A stretch of 64,000 bases of DNA from Cupriavidus pampae (GCF_914271485.1 NZ_CAJZAG010000008.1:402609-466608), one strand, 5' to 3'; numbered from the stretch's first letter, positions 32,175 to 40,497 are shown. The notes: a model not told the origin generated them from the letters alone. Numbers and translations are program-made.

Positions 32175-33068
32175 TTAGCCACGCGGCGACAGCAGGTCGG
32201 CGAGGTCGATGTTGCGGAACAACTCGGAGCGTACGCGATCGGCCACCGCGTTGACCACTTCCGCGCCATCCTGGGACGGATCCACATGCACGCGGAACGG
32301 CCGCTTGCCATGGGGCAGGCCGACCACGCGCACGATCTGACGCGCCACCTCTTCGGGATCGGCATCGGCGGGTTCCAGGCCCGCGAGTCCTTTCAACGCC
32401 TGCTCCGCAACGCCGGCATACGGGCCGCGTTCATACGCGGTGGCAATCGCCGTGTCGAACGGTTTGCCGGCATGCGCAAAATGGTTGGTGCCTTGCGTGA
32501 AGGCGCCCGGCACCATGATCGTGGTCTCGATGCCCCAGCGCGACAGCTCCGATGCATACGACACCGCCAGCGCATCCATGGCCGCCTTTGCCGCGAAGTA
32601 GGGCGCGAGGAACGGTGGCGTACCGCCGCGCGTCGAGGACGAGCCCACCCACACCAGCAACGCCTTGCCCCGCTTGCGCAGGTAGGGCAGCGCCACGCGA
32701 TTGACGCGATGGGCCCCCAGCACGTTGACGTCGTACTGCTGCATCAGTTGCTCCGGCGTGAAGGCCTCGGCGGGGCCGAACACCATGTGTCCGGCGTTAT
32801 GCACGATCACATCGAGACCGCCGGCCTCGGCCAGCACGTGATCGATCGCGTTGGCCGCGGACGCTTCGGATTGCACGTCGAGTTCGACGGTGCGCAGGTC
32901 GGCGTCGTTGTTGGCCGCCCATTGAGCGACCTCCGCCACGCGGGTCGCATTGCGGCCCGCGGTATCGCGCATCGAGGCATAGACGACATGGCCGGCCTTG
33001 GCCAATGCTCTGGCGGTCATCAGCCCGAAACCCGAGGAAGCGCCGGTAACGAGGATGGTATGGGACAT
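32175..33068 (-). CDS. Short-chain dehydrogenase/reductase
   Basis: This 297-residue NAD(P)-dependent oxidoreductase has the cofactor motif TGASSGFG at residues 8-15, the NAG-type motif HNAGHMVFG, catalytic Ser in VGSSST and the YFAAK catalytic Tyr/Lys pair. The start MSHTILV has GGAGAA upstream; a much longer open frame through the intergenic region is rejected. It is 59 bases downstream of a cyclic-nucleotide-binding-like gene, and the pair is divergent from a LysR regulator that probably controls it. Substrate unknown. Confidence 0.88.
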   Translation of the reverse strand: MSHTILVTGASSGFGLMTARALAKAGHVVYASMRDTAGRNATRVAEVAQWAANNDADLRTVELDVQSEASAANAIDHVLAEAGGLDVIVHNAGHMVFGPAEAFTPEQLMQQYDVNVLGAHRVNRVALPYLRKRGKALLVWVGSSSTRGGTPPFLAPYFAAKAAMDALAVSYASELSRWGIETTIMVPGAFTQGTNHFAHAGKPFDTAIATAYERGPYAGVAEQALKGLAGLEPADADPEEVARQIVRVVGLPHGKRPFRVHVDPSQDGAEVVNAVADRVRSELFRNIDLADLLSPRG

Positions 33069-33127
33069 GGTGATTCTCCAGTAAGGAACGAGTGAAGTAA
33101 GGGGATGCGTTATGTAAGAGGGATGCG

Positions 33128-33691
33128 TCAAGGCGCGACGGGCGCCGACAGCGGGTTCGCCATCAGGTCGCGATAGAACGACTGGCCGGCGTAGAGGTGA
33201 CGATCGAAGCGAAATCCGCGCGCGAGCATGTCGTCCATGTCGCGACGCGCGATCTGCATGACGTAGCTGTGTTCGTTGGCCACCAGCTCGAATGGCCGCG
33301 CGGCAAGCAGATCCTGATCGAACCATTTGCCCGCATCGGCATGACCGCTGGCGAAGGTCTTGCCGTCGATCCGCAGCGTCCAGCCGCCATCGAGCAGTAC
33401 CCAGTAGCCGGCACTGTCGTTCAGTCGCTCGCTAGTGGCGATGGTCCCGCCAGTCCGCACTTCCCACTCGCGGGAATGCGCGATGACCCAGCGCAGCTGA
33501 TCGGTATCGAGCGCGGTAAAGAACGGCGTATGGCGGAGCAGGTGCAAGTAGGTGATGGAGGGCGTCATGGTCTGGTTCTCCTGCGGTTGGCGAAAGACAC
33601 AAGCAGCCGCCGCGACGATGGCGCCCGTAATGAGCGACGCCAGCGCGGCGCGCCGCGCGGTGCGGTTGGCGATATTCGGGATGGGGCGCAT
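33128..33691 (-). CDS. Membrane-anchored protein with cyclic-nucleotide-binding-like fold
   Basis: The long form (187 residues) has one N-terminal hydrophobic segment (RRAALASLITGAIVAAAACVF), possibly ending in a lipobox-like cysteine. A domain resembling the beta-roll of Crp-type effectors follows: LLRHTPFFTALDTDQLRWVIAHSREWEVRTGG, YWVLLDGGWTLRIDGK and ADAGKWF. A second ATG at 33568 (MTPSITYLHLL) has a strong GGAGAA and would give a 146-residue soluble form without the anchor. No DNA-binding domain is present. It is cotranscribed with the SDR gene. The fold assignment is tentative. Confidence 0.6.
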   Translation of the reverse strand: MRPIPNIANRTARRAALASLITGAIVAAAACVFRQPQENQTMTPSITYLHLLRHTPFFTALDTDQLRWVIAHSREWEVRTGGTIATSERLNDSAGYWVLLDGGWTLRIDGKTFASGHADAGKWFDQDLLAARPFELVANEHSYVMQIARRDMDDMLARGFRFDRHLYAGQSFYRDLMANPLSAPVAP

Positions 33692-33764
33692 GGTCTCGAT
33701 TCCTGATGTCGGTGGGCTTGAGAACCATTCTGGACTGTTCAACTGGAAAGATAATCGGTGGTAA

Positions 33765-33778
33765 ATTGCGATAACAAT
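33765..33778. promoter_or_regulatory. Candidate LysR operator in the SDR/lysR divergent region
   Basis: ATTGCGATAACAAT is a 4-bp inverted repeat with a 6-bp spacer, located 45 bases before the LysR ATG in an AT-rich 131-bp region. Its form and position fit a LysR-type site controlling both directions. Confidence 0.45.
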
Positions 33779-33822
33779 TCCATTTACTTTAACTATCCAG
33801 CGCGAAGGCAGCGCCACGTTCC

Positions 33823-34710
33823 ATGGACCGTTTCAAGGAAATGCAGGTGTTTGTCCGCATCGCCGACCGGCACAGCTTCTCGCTGGCCGCCGAGGATCTG
33901 CAGATCCCGCGGGCGACGGTGACCAATCTGATCAAGCGGCTGGAGCAACGTATCGGTGTCCGCCTGCTGGAGCGCACCACGCGTCAGGTGCGGCTGACGC
34001 ACGACGGCGAGGCGTACTACTACCGCTGCGTGCGCCTGCTGACCGACCTCGAGGAAACCGAGAGCGCGTTCCGCGATGCGCCGCCCAAGGGGCTGCTGCG
34101 CGTGAACCTGCAGGGCACGCTGGCGCGGCATTTCGTCATGCCCGCGCTGGGCGAATTCATGAATCGGTATCCGGACATCACGCTGCGTGTGAGCGAGGAC
34201 GATCGCCTCGTCGACCTCGTGCGCGAAGGGATCGACTGCGTGCTGCGTGCCGGGGTATTGCGCGATTCATCGCTGATCGGCCGCCAGGTCGCGCTGATGC
34301 CGCAGGTCACGGTGGCCAGCCCCGCCTACCTGAAAGCGCACGGCGTTCCGCAAACGCTCGACGACCTCGCGTCCCATCAGATGGTGAGCTATCTCTCCAG
34401 TGCCACGGGCCGCCCCGCCAGTCTCGACTTCACGATCGGCAAGGAAATCGTCGAGCGCCACCTGGACGCCAGAATCGCCGTCACCGGCGCCGACCTCTAC
34501 ACCGGCGCCGCGGTCTCCGGCCTCGGCCTGATCCAGGTGCCGCGCTATCGCATCACGCAGGAACTGGCGGAAGGGCAGCTATGCGAAGTCCTCTCGGCCA
34601 ACCCGCCACCGCCAATGCCGGTCTCCGTGCTCTACCCCCAGAACCGCCAACTATCCGCCCGTGTCCGCGTGTTTGCCCAATGGCTGGCACAGCGGTTACA
34701 GGCGAGGTGA
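33823..34710 (+). CDS. LysR-family transcriptional regulator
   Basis: This 295-residue regulator has the N-terminal HTH MDRFKEMQVFVRIADRHSF with AAEDLQIPRATVTNLIKRLE and an effector-binding domain from about residue 88. It belongs to the large DmlR/PA2220-like subgroup with the VRLTHDGEAYYYRC linker. It is divergent from the cNMP-like and SDR genes, its likely targets. The effector is unknown. The gene ends 162 bases before the lipoprotein operon, and no terminator is obvious. Confidence 0.9.
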   Translation: MDRFKEMQVFVRIADRHSFSLAAEDLQIPRATVTNLIKRLEQRIGVRLLERTTRQVRLTHDGEAYYYRCVRLLTDLEETESAFRDAPPKGLLRVNLQGTLARHFVMPALGEFMNRYPDITLRVSEDDRLVDLVREGIDCVLRAGVLRDSSLIGRQVALMPQVTVASPAYLKAHGVPQTLDDLASHQMVSYLSSATGRPASLDFTIGKEIVERHLDARIAVTGADLYTGAAVSGLGLIQVPRYRITQELAEGQLCEVLSANPPPPMPVSVLYPQNRQLSARVRVFAQWLAQRLQAR

Positions 34711-34872
34711 AGAAGGGGCCACTTCGTCCATCCCTCGCAAGTGGGGGCGAAAGTACTCTTAAGTCATTTCTTAAAATGTCGATAATTCCGGCAAAGAACG
34801 ATTCGCAAAGAAGGTAATTTTTTCAATACTCCTGCGCTTCGTTCTCCAACAAGAGAAAGACGGGAGGGGTTG

Positions 34873-35838
34873 ATGTTGAAGATGACGGGATTCAAGGGTG
34901 CGATGCCGCTCGGCATTGCGCTGGCATTGACGGGTTGCGCCACGGTGACGACGCCACCGCAGGTGGTGGAAGCCCAGGCGCCGCGCCAGCAGCAGGTGGC
35001 GGCCCAGGAGGCGGCGACCCTGCCGCCGGTACGGCAACTGAAGCGCAAGCTGGCGATTGGCCGGTTCTCCAACGAGACGCGCTACGGTCGCACGTTCCTC
35101 ACGGATCAGAACCTCGATCCGCTCGGCAAGCAGGCCAGCGATATTCTCGCGAGCCGCCTGGTGGCGTCGAAGCGTTTCCTCGTGTTCGAGCGTCCCGATC
35201 TGGCCAAGGTCGCCGCCGAGCAGCAACTGACGGGCGATAGCCAGCTCGTCGGCGTCGATACGCTGATCGTGGGCTCCGTGACCGAATTCGGCCGCGCGAC
35301 CACCGGCAAGAGCGGCTTCCTGAGCGCGACCAAGATCCAGACTGCGCATGCCAAGGTGGAAGTGCGCCTCGTCGATGTGAAGACCGGCCACGTGTTCTTC
35401 TCCGCTAGCGGTGCCGGCGACGCCGAGACCGAATCGGGCCAGGTGGCCGGCTTCGGCAGCAAGGCCGACTACGACGGTACGCTCAACGACAAGGCCATCG
35501 CGGCCGCAATCTCCGATGTGCTGGGCCGCCTGATGACCAAGCTCGAAGAGCGCCAGTGGAAGACGGACATCCTCAAGGCCGATGGCAGCACCGTCTACAT
35601 CTCGGGCGGCAGCCGTCAGGGCATTCGCGCGGGCGACGCGCTGCGTGTGTATGCGCAGGGCGAGCAGGTGAAGAGCGCGCAATCCGGCTTCCAGATCGCG
35701 CTGCCCGCGCGTCCGGTGGCGCAACTCAAGGTGGTGTCGTCGTTCGGTGACAGCGAGACCAACGAAGGTTCGGTCGCGGAACTCGTCTCCGGCACGCTGC
35801 CGCGCGGCAATACGACCAATCTGTTCGTCGCCGAGTAA
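34873..35838 (+). CDS. CsgG/HfaB family lipoprotein (first gene of a lipoprotein operon)
   Basis: This 321-residue product has a signal peptide with lipobox LALTGCATV (Cys near 20). The CsgG core follows: LAIGRFSNETRYGRTFLTD, ASDILASRLVASKRFLVFERPDL and VDTLIVGSVTEFGR. GGGAGGGG lies just upstream of two in-frame candidates (34873, 34882). It leads four consecutive lipoprotein genes and corresponds to the CsgG-like member (NMB1164-type) of the Neisseria GNA1162 cluster. The upstream 120 bases are notably AT-rich, containing GATAAT at 34785. Whether it forms a channel or a periplasmic scaffold is unknown. Confidence 0.86.
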   Translation: MLKMTGFKGAMPLGIALALTGCATVTTPPQVVEAQAPRQQQVAAQEAATLPPVRQLKRKLAIGRFSNETRYGRTFLTDQNLDPLGKQASDILASRLVASKRFLVFERPDLAKVAAEQQLTGDSQLVGVDTLIVGSVTEFGRATTGKSGFLSATKIQTAHAKVEVRLVDVKTGHVFFSASGAGDAETESGQVAGFGSKADYDGTLNDKAIAAAISDVLGRLMTKLEERQWKTDILKADGSTVYISGGSRQGIRAGDALRVYAQGEQVKSAQSGFQIALPARPVAQLKVVSSFGDSETNEGSVAELVSGTLPRGNTTNLFVAE

Positions 35839-35883
35839 GCGATGGAAGCGACGGAAGCGTCAGGCCTACCCACTCAAAATCCG

Positions 35884-36201
35884 ATGAAGACAATCCTTTG
35901 CATGGCAGCCGCGATGCTGGCGCTGTACGGCTGCGCGCTACCCACCTCCAGTACACAGAGCGGCCAGGGCCGCCCGACCCTGCGCGTGACCGGCGCACCG
36001 CAACAGGCGGTGCTGTTCGTCGACGGCGTGGCCATGGGGCCCGCCGCAAGCTTCGATGGCGTGAATACCGTGGTCAAGATCGAAGAGGGTCCCCACCGCG
36101 TGGAAGTGCGCCTCGGTAGCCAGGCGCTGGTAACACGCAGCATTTTCGCCTCGGGCGGCGAGTCCGTGAATATCGAAGTCTCCGCAGGAGGACAACCATG
36201 A
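35884..36201 (+). CDS. Small PEGA-like lipoprotein
   Basis: This 105-residue product has a signal with lipobox ALYGC (Cys near 17). The mature part resembles a single PEGA-type beta domain: QQAVLFVDGVAMGPAASFDG then VKIEEGPHRVEVRLGS. PEGA domains often sit in surface or periplasmic assemblies. A longer frame from 35842 lacks a signal peptide at its start, so the inner ATG is preferred. The stop overlaps the next gene by 4 bases (ATGA), so translation is coupled. This member is not part of the three-gene Neisseria cluster. Confidence 0.72.
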   Translation: MKTILCMAAAMLALYGCALPTSSTQSGQGRPTLRVTGAPQQAVLFVDGVAMGPAASFDGVNTVVKIEEGPHRVEVRLGSQALVTRSIFASGGESVNIEVSAGGQP

Positions 36202-36638
36202 TCAAGCTGCTCAAATCCGGTGCCGCGATGTCGGTCGCCATCGCTGGCGCGCTCGCGCTGAGTGCCTGCGCGCCGCAGACGAAGTACGCCTGGGGCTCGT
36301 ACGAGCCGGCGCTGTATTCGTACTACAAGACGCCGGGCGCGGCGGACGCGTTCGGCGAACAGCTGAACAAGGTCATCACCACCGCGGAAGCCCATAACGG
36401 CAAGGTGCCGCCGGGCATGTACGCCGAGTACGGCAACATCCTGCTCGAGCAGGGCAAGCGCAAGGACGCCATTGTCTTCTTCGAGAAGGAAAAGGCGGCC
36501 TGGCCCGAGTCGACAGTGCTGATGACGCGCATGGTTGCGCTCGCCAACACCCAGGACAGCGGCAAGCCGCGTCCCGACGCGCCTGCCAAGCAAGCCAGCG
36601 CGACGCAGCCGGCGGCCGACGCCGCCACGACCAAGTAA
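36198..36638 (+). CDS. DUF4810 lipoprotein
   Basis: This 146-residue protein has the lipobox LSACAP (Cys near 24). The DUF4810 region is KYAWGSYEPALYSYYKTPG through PPGMYAEYGNILLEQGKRKDAIVFFEKEKAAWPES, whose helices resemble a single TPR hairpin. The last 30 residues are alanine- and proline-rich. It is translationally coupled to the PEGA-like gene and followed 13 bases later by the DUF799 gene. By position it matches NMB1163 in Neisseria, and it probably assembles with its neighbours at the outer membrane. Confidence 0.86.
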   Translation: MIKLLKSGAAMSVAIAGALALSACAPQTKYAWGSYEPALYSYYKTPGAADAFGEQLNKVITTAEAHNGKVPPGMYAEYGNILLEQGKRKDAIVFFEKEKAAWPESTVLMTRMVALANTQDSGKPRPDAPAKQASATQPAADAATTK

Positions 36639-36651
36639 CGGGAGCCAGGAC

Positions 36652-37314
36652 ATGATGCGTTCTCTCAAGACTCTCGCCGTGCTCGCGGCCGCCGCTGTCA
36701 TGGCGGCCTGCGCACCGGTGCCCAAGCATTCCGACTACACCGCGTTCCGCGCCGATCCGCCGCGCTCGATTCTGGTCGTGCCGGTGGTCAACCGCAGCGT
36801 GGATGTCGACGCGCCGGACTACTTCCTGTCCACGATCTCGCGTCCGATCGCGGAACGCGGCTACTACGTGTTCCCGGTTCATCTGACCAAGCGTCTGATG
36901 GAAGACGAAGGTCTGTCGGATGCGGACCTCGTGCACAGTAACGATCCGACGGTCATCGCGAAGCTGTTCGGCGCGGACGCGGTCATGTACGTCCGCATCG
37001 ATCGCTGGGACTCGAAGTATCTGGTCATCCAGACCACGACGACGGTCGAGCTCGACTACACGCTCAAGAGCGCGAAGGACGGTTCGACGCTGTGGACGCG
37101 TCATCAGACGCTGGCCTATACCCCGCAGAACAATGGGGGCGGCGGTATCGCCGGCCTGATCGCCGCCGCGGTGATCGCCGCGGTGGAAAAAGCCAAGCCC
37201 AATTACATCCCGCTCGCGCAGCAGGCCAACGCCGGCGCGGTGAGCCTGAAGGGGCAGGGCCTGCCGGCCGGTCCGTACGACGGTATGTACGGTCAGGACA
37301 AGGCGGATTTCTAA
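36652..37314 (+). CDS. DUF799 lipoprotein (GNA1162 family)
   Basis: This 220-residue protein has the lipobox MAACAP (Cys near 20). The GNA1162/DUF799 core runs from PRSILVVPVVNRSVDVDAPDYFLSTISRP through GADAVMYVRIDRWDSKYLVIQ. A glycine-rich NNGGGGIAGLIAAAVIAA segment precedes the C-terminus. The Neisseria homologue was studied as a vaccine antigen with a fold like transport-linked lipoproteins. GGAGCCAGGA precedes the ATG. It is the last gene of the operon, closed by a strong terminator. Confidence 0.88.
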   Translation: MMRSLKTLAVLAAAAVMAACAPVPKHSDYTAFRADPPRSILVVPVVNRSVDVDAPDYFLSTISRPIAERGYYVFPVHLTKRLMEDEGLSDADLVHSNDPTVIAKLFGADAVMYVRIDRWDSKYLVIQTTTTVELDYTLKSAKDGSTLWTRHQTLAYTPQNNGGGGIAGLIAAAVIAAVEKAKPNYIPLAQQANAGAVSLKGQGLPAGPYDGMYGQDKADF

Positions 37315-37332
37315 GCCGATAAAGCGACAATA

Positions 37333-37367
37333 AAAAACCCCAGAAACTAATCGTTTCTGGGGTTTTT
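37333..37367 (+). terminator. Strong terminator of the lipoprotein operon
   Basis: AAAAACCCCAGAAAC pairs perfectly with GTTTCTGGGGTTTTT across 5 bases, a 15-bp stem with A- and U-tracts on both sides, so it works on either strand. It also faces the converging ssrA transcript. Confidence 0.95.
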
Positions 37368-37437
37368 GTTACTTCGGGTGCTGCTTGATTCTACTGCTTC
37401 ATTCTATTTTCAGCCTGGGGAAGCTGAAAACAATATC

Positions 37438-37795
37438 TGGTGGAGCCGGCGGGAATCGAACCCGCGTCCGCAAGCCCTCCACAGAAAGTTCTACATACTT
37501 AGTTCTGTCATTTGATTTAACCGGCGCATCGCGGACGAACACGCTCTACGACGGCGATTCACTAAGTTTTCGTCTTTAGGCCCGTGACATTCCCAAAGCT
37601 TATCTGACGTAAATGACCTCGCGTAGTCTTGCGACCCTAGCCCGTCAGCGAGCCAGTGCGAGGACGGCGGCCCTTAGGCTGCCAGTGCGTAACGTTCGTC
37701 GTTAGCAGTTATTGCATTCCCATTGATTAACGAGGTGACGGGTCCTCGGTATGCCCTCACTGCTTCGCAACCCACGTCGAAACCAGGTCGGCCCC
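37438..37795 (-). ncRNA. ssrA: Transfer-messenger RNA (tmRNA)
   Basis: This one-piece tmRNA of 358 nt rescues stalled ribosomes with SmpB. The 5' end GGGGCCGACCTGGTTTCGAC and the 3' end GGTTCGATTCCCGCCGG then CTCCACCA are the paired tRNA-like ends, with CCA encoded. The tag reading frame, from the resume codon GCT (37706) to TAA at 37674, encodes ANDERYALAA. A -10-like TACAAT lies at 37811-37816 on the minus strand, which would give a short 5' extension for RNase P to remove. Confidence 0.96.
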
Positions 37796-37885
37796 AGTAA
37801 AGAAGACGGATTGTACCCGCTTCGGTTCCGTATGTGTGGACATCCCCGGCCGATTCAAGCCCGGAACACCCAACCGGCCTCGATT

Positions 37886-38554
37886 TCAGGAAAGTGCGAG
37901 TACCGAGATCAGCTCGCTCGGATGATGGATCAGATGATCCGCGCCCCAGGTCTCGGGCGGCGCGCCTTCGCCGCAGTAGCGATAGGCGGCGGTCACCGTG
38001 ATCATGCCAGCGGCCTTGCCGGCCTGGATGTCGCGCAGGTCGTCGCCGACGTACACGCATCGCCGCGGCGTCACGCCACTGACCTCGGCCGCGTGCAGCA
38101 GCGGGGCGGGGTGGGGCTTCGCATGCGGTGTGGTATCGCCGCTCACGATGGCCGACGCACGTGGCGTCAGGCCGATCTTCGCGACCAGCGGCACCGTGAA
38201 GCGCGCGATCTTGTTGGTGACGATGCCCCAGCGGATGTCGGCGGCCTCGAGGCGCGCCAGCACGTCGCCCATGCCGTCGAACAGCCGCGTATGCACCGCG
38301 ATGTCCGCTTCGTAATAGTTCAGGAAGGTGTCGCGCAGCGCGGGAAACTCGGGATCTTCGGGGCGCTTGCCGAACGCGGCGCCAATCAGGCCACGTGCGC
38401 CATGCGAGGCCACCGGGCGCAGCGTTTCATACGGCACCGGCGGATAGCCGTGCTCGACCACGAGCCGGTTGGCAGCCGCCGCAAGATCCGGCGCGGTGTC
38501 GGCCAGCGTGCCATCGAGGTCGAAAAAGACAGCGTCGAACGATCGCATGCGCAT
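37886..38554 (-). CDS. gph: Phosphoglycolate phosphatase
   Basis: This 222-residue HAD-superfamily enzyme removes phosphate from 2-phosphoglycolate produced by DNA repair or oxygenase activity. Motif I is FFDLDGTLADTAPD, motif II lies in GIVTNK, and motifs III/IV in PHAKPHPAP and YVGDDLRD. Its ATG overlaps the ubiG TGA by one base (TGATG), as in many betaproteobacteria, so the two are translationally coupled. The tmRNA gene follows about 90 bases downstream. Confidence 0.9.
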   Translation of the reverse strand: MRMRSFDAVFFDLDGTLADTAPDLAAAANRLVVEHGYPPVPYETLRPVASHGARGLIGAAFGKRPEDPEFPALRDTFLNYYEADIAVHTRLFDGMGDVLARLEAADIRWGIVTNKIARFTVPLVAKIGLTPRASAIVSGDTTPHAKPHPAPLLHAAEVSGVTPRRCVYVGDDLRDIQAGKAAGMITVTAAYRYCGEGAPPETWGADHLIHHPSELISVLALS

Positions 38555-39294
38555 CAGCCCTGACGACGGAACGCCATCATGTAGTTCACGTCGGTATCGT
38601 TGCCGAGCGCGTACACCTGCGTCAGCGGGTTATAGGTCATGCCGCGCATCTCGACGAGCTCGAGCCCGACGTTGCGGGCAAAGCGCGCGAGTTCGGACGG
38701 CGTGATGAACTTGTCATAGTCGTGCGTGCCGCGCGGCAGCATGTTCAGCACGTACTCGGCGCCGAGGATGGCCAGGCCGTACGCCTTCAGGTTGCGGTTG
38801 ATGGTCGAGAAGAACACATGGCCGCCGGGCTTCACGAGTGTCGCGCACGCGCGCACGATCGATGCCGGATCGGGGACATGCTCGAGCATCTCCATGCAGG
38901 TCACCACATCGACGCTGGCGGGGATGCGCGCGGCAAGATCCTCGACGGGAATCTCCTCGTACGTAACCGCCACACCGGACTCCAGGCTGTGGAGGTCGGC
39001 CACCTTGAGCGCCTTTGTCGACAGGTCGATGCCACGCACCGTGGCGCCAGTGCGCGCCATGCTCTCCGACAGGATGCCGCCACCGCAGCCTACGTCGATT
39101 ACCTGTTTGCCGGCCAGACGCGCAATGCCGTCGATCCAGCCCAGGCGCAGGGGGTTCAGTTCATGCAGCGGCTTGAACTCGCTGTTCGGATCCCACCAGC
39201 GGTGCGCGAGCTCGCTGAACTTGTCGATCTCCTTCGGATCCGCATTGCGGCCGGAGGCATGAGAGGAGGGGGTAGCGATGGACGAAGGCGACAT
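38554..39294 (-). CDS. ubiG: Ubiquinone biosynthesis O-methyltransferase
   Basis: This 246-residue SAM-dependent enzyme catalyses both O-methylations in ubiquinone synthesis. The SAM motif is VIDVGCGGGILSE, and the UbiG fingerprint EIDKFSELAHRWWDPNSEFKPLHELNPLR is at the N-terminus. The start MSPSSIATP follows the ompA terminators; a longer frame would run back through those terminators and is rejected. It is translationally coupled to gph downstream. Confidence 0.93.
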   Translation of the reverse strand: MSPSSIATPSSHASGRNADPKEIDKFSELAHRWWDPNSEFKPLHELNPLRLGWIDGIARLAGKQVIDVGCGGGILSESMARTGATVRGIDLSTKALKVADLHSLESGVAVTYEEIPVEDLAARIPASVDVVTCMEMLEHVPDPASIVRACATLVKPGGHVFFSTINRNLKAYGLAILGAEYVLNMLPRGTHDYDKFITPSELARFARNVGLELVEMRGMTYNPLTQVYALGNDTDVNYMMAFRRQG

Positions 39295-39328
39295 CGGGTC
39301 TGGGAGAAAAGGCGTGCGGCAACTGTAC

Positions 39329-39385
39329 CAAAAAAAAAGCCCAGCTCGCGCTGGGCTTTTCTCGCCCAACTCGCGTTGGGCTTTG
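39329..39385 (-). terminator. Tandem terminators of ompA
   Basis: Two near-copies of one hairpin stand side by side. GCCCAAC-TCGC-GTTGGGC (39364-39381) comes first in the ompA direction, then AAGCCCAGC-TCGC-GCTGGGCTT (39337-39358), which ends in a run of A on the plus strand, that is U in the transcript. The second is the canonical terminator. Confidence 0.85.
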
Positions 39386-39403
39386 TCATCGGAGAAAATC
39401 CGA

Positions 39404-40063
39404 TTAACGAGCGCTGCGGGTACCGACCACTTCCACTTCCACGCGGCGGTTCGGTTGCTGGCAGGCGATCTGGGCGGTACGGCTGCCCTTGCACGACTTC
39501 GGATCGACCTTCAGCTGACGCTTGCCCTTGCCTTCGGTGTACACGCGGTTGGCTTCCACGCCCTTGCTTACCAGGTAAGCCTTGACGGATTCGGCGCGAC
39601 GGATCGACAGGCGATCGTTGTAGCGGTCCGAACCGAACGAGTCGGTGTGGCCAACGGCGATGATCACTTCGAGGGTGATGCCTTGCAGCTTCGAGACCAG
39701 ATCGTCCAGCTTGGCCTTGCCTTCGGGCTTCAGGACAGCCTTGTCGAAGTCGAACAGCGTGTCAGCGGCGAAGGTGACCTTCTCGCTCGACACCACCGGT
39801 GCTGCCGGAGCCACCGGAGCGACCGGTGCCGGTGCTGCGGCCGGAGCCAGAGCGCCATCGCACAGGGCGTTTGCCGTAGCCGGGGTCCAGGAGCTGTCGC
39901 GCCAGCAGAGCTCGTTCGTGCCGTTCTTCCACACGTACTCGCTCGTACCGTTGCCCCAGTTGTCGTTCACTGCCTTCTTTTCGTAGGGAACGGATTGGGC
40001 TTGAGCGGATGCAGCCATTACTGCGGTAGCTGCAACGAGCGCGAGCTTGGCAAATTTTTTCAT
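39404..40063 (-). CDS. ompA: OmpA-family outer-membrane protein
   Basis: This 219-residue protein has a signal peptide (to about ASAQAQ), a short N-terminal region with two cysteines (NELCWRDSSW, NALCDGAL), a proline/alanine hinge, and a C-terminal OmpA peptidoglycan-binding domain from about residue 95. The domain shows TLFDFDKAVLKPEGKAKLDDL, GHTDSFGSDRYNDRLSIRRAESV and NRRVEVEV. It lacks the eight-stranded barrel, as is usual for the short OmpA proteins of Burkholderiaceae. A strong AGGAGAAAT precedes the ATG, and high expression is likely. Confidence 0.9.
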   Translation of the reverse strand: MKKFAKLALVAATAVMAASAQAQSVPYEKKAVNDNWGNGTSEYVWKNGTNELCWRDSSWTPATANALCDGALAPAAAPAPVAPVAPAAPVVSSEKVTFAADTLFDFDKAVLKPEGKAKLDDLVSKLQGITLEVIIAVGHTDSFGSDRYNDRLSIRRAESVKAYLVSKGVEANRVYTEGKGKRQLKVDPKSCKGSRTAQIACQQPNRRVEVEVVGTRSAR

Positions 40064-40497
40064 ATTTCTCCTCTCAGGATGAGATCACCGCAGGGTTACT
40101 GCGAGCAAATGGACGAAAACAAGACATACATTCTTCGGAGTATAACATTCTCGATGTGGCGGATGCTCCACTTCGAACAACGTCTGGCTCTTCGCTGGGG
40201 AATTGTGCCACAAGGCTCGTTTCCTAAGAAGTAAATATATTCGATTCAACCACGGCGTTTTGGGCCTGTGGTGTTTGTGCAACATCACACTTGCGATACC
40301 CGCAAACCCTTGTCCCGTCTGGCTTGCCGGCGATGGGGGTGACATGACGAAAGGGTACTGGCGAGGCTACGGAAGGGGGTCGGGAAGGGGTGTTCGCGCG
40401 TGATAGAATGGCGCGTTGCCCATCCCTCGTCGGGCCCTCGTAGGCCGGGCGGGAATCGGGCATCTTTCGCTTAAACCTGCCGCATAACCACGCCGCA
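40064..40497. promoter_or_regulatory. ompA/gyrA divergent intergenic region
   Basis: No gene is visible in these 434 bases. For ompA there is a TATACT -10-like box on the minus strand at 40139-40144, giving a leader of about 70 bases ending in AGGAGAAAT. For gyrA a TAGAAT box lies about 90 bases before its ATG (near 40404). The middle is AT-rich relative to the window, with short degenerate frames only, and may hold further regulator sites. Confidence 0.5.

Noticed and set aside
37385..37579. Small plus-strand protein after the lipoprotein operon
   Set aside because: It lies within the antisense of tmRNA and has no ribosome site; the RNA gene explains the sequence.
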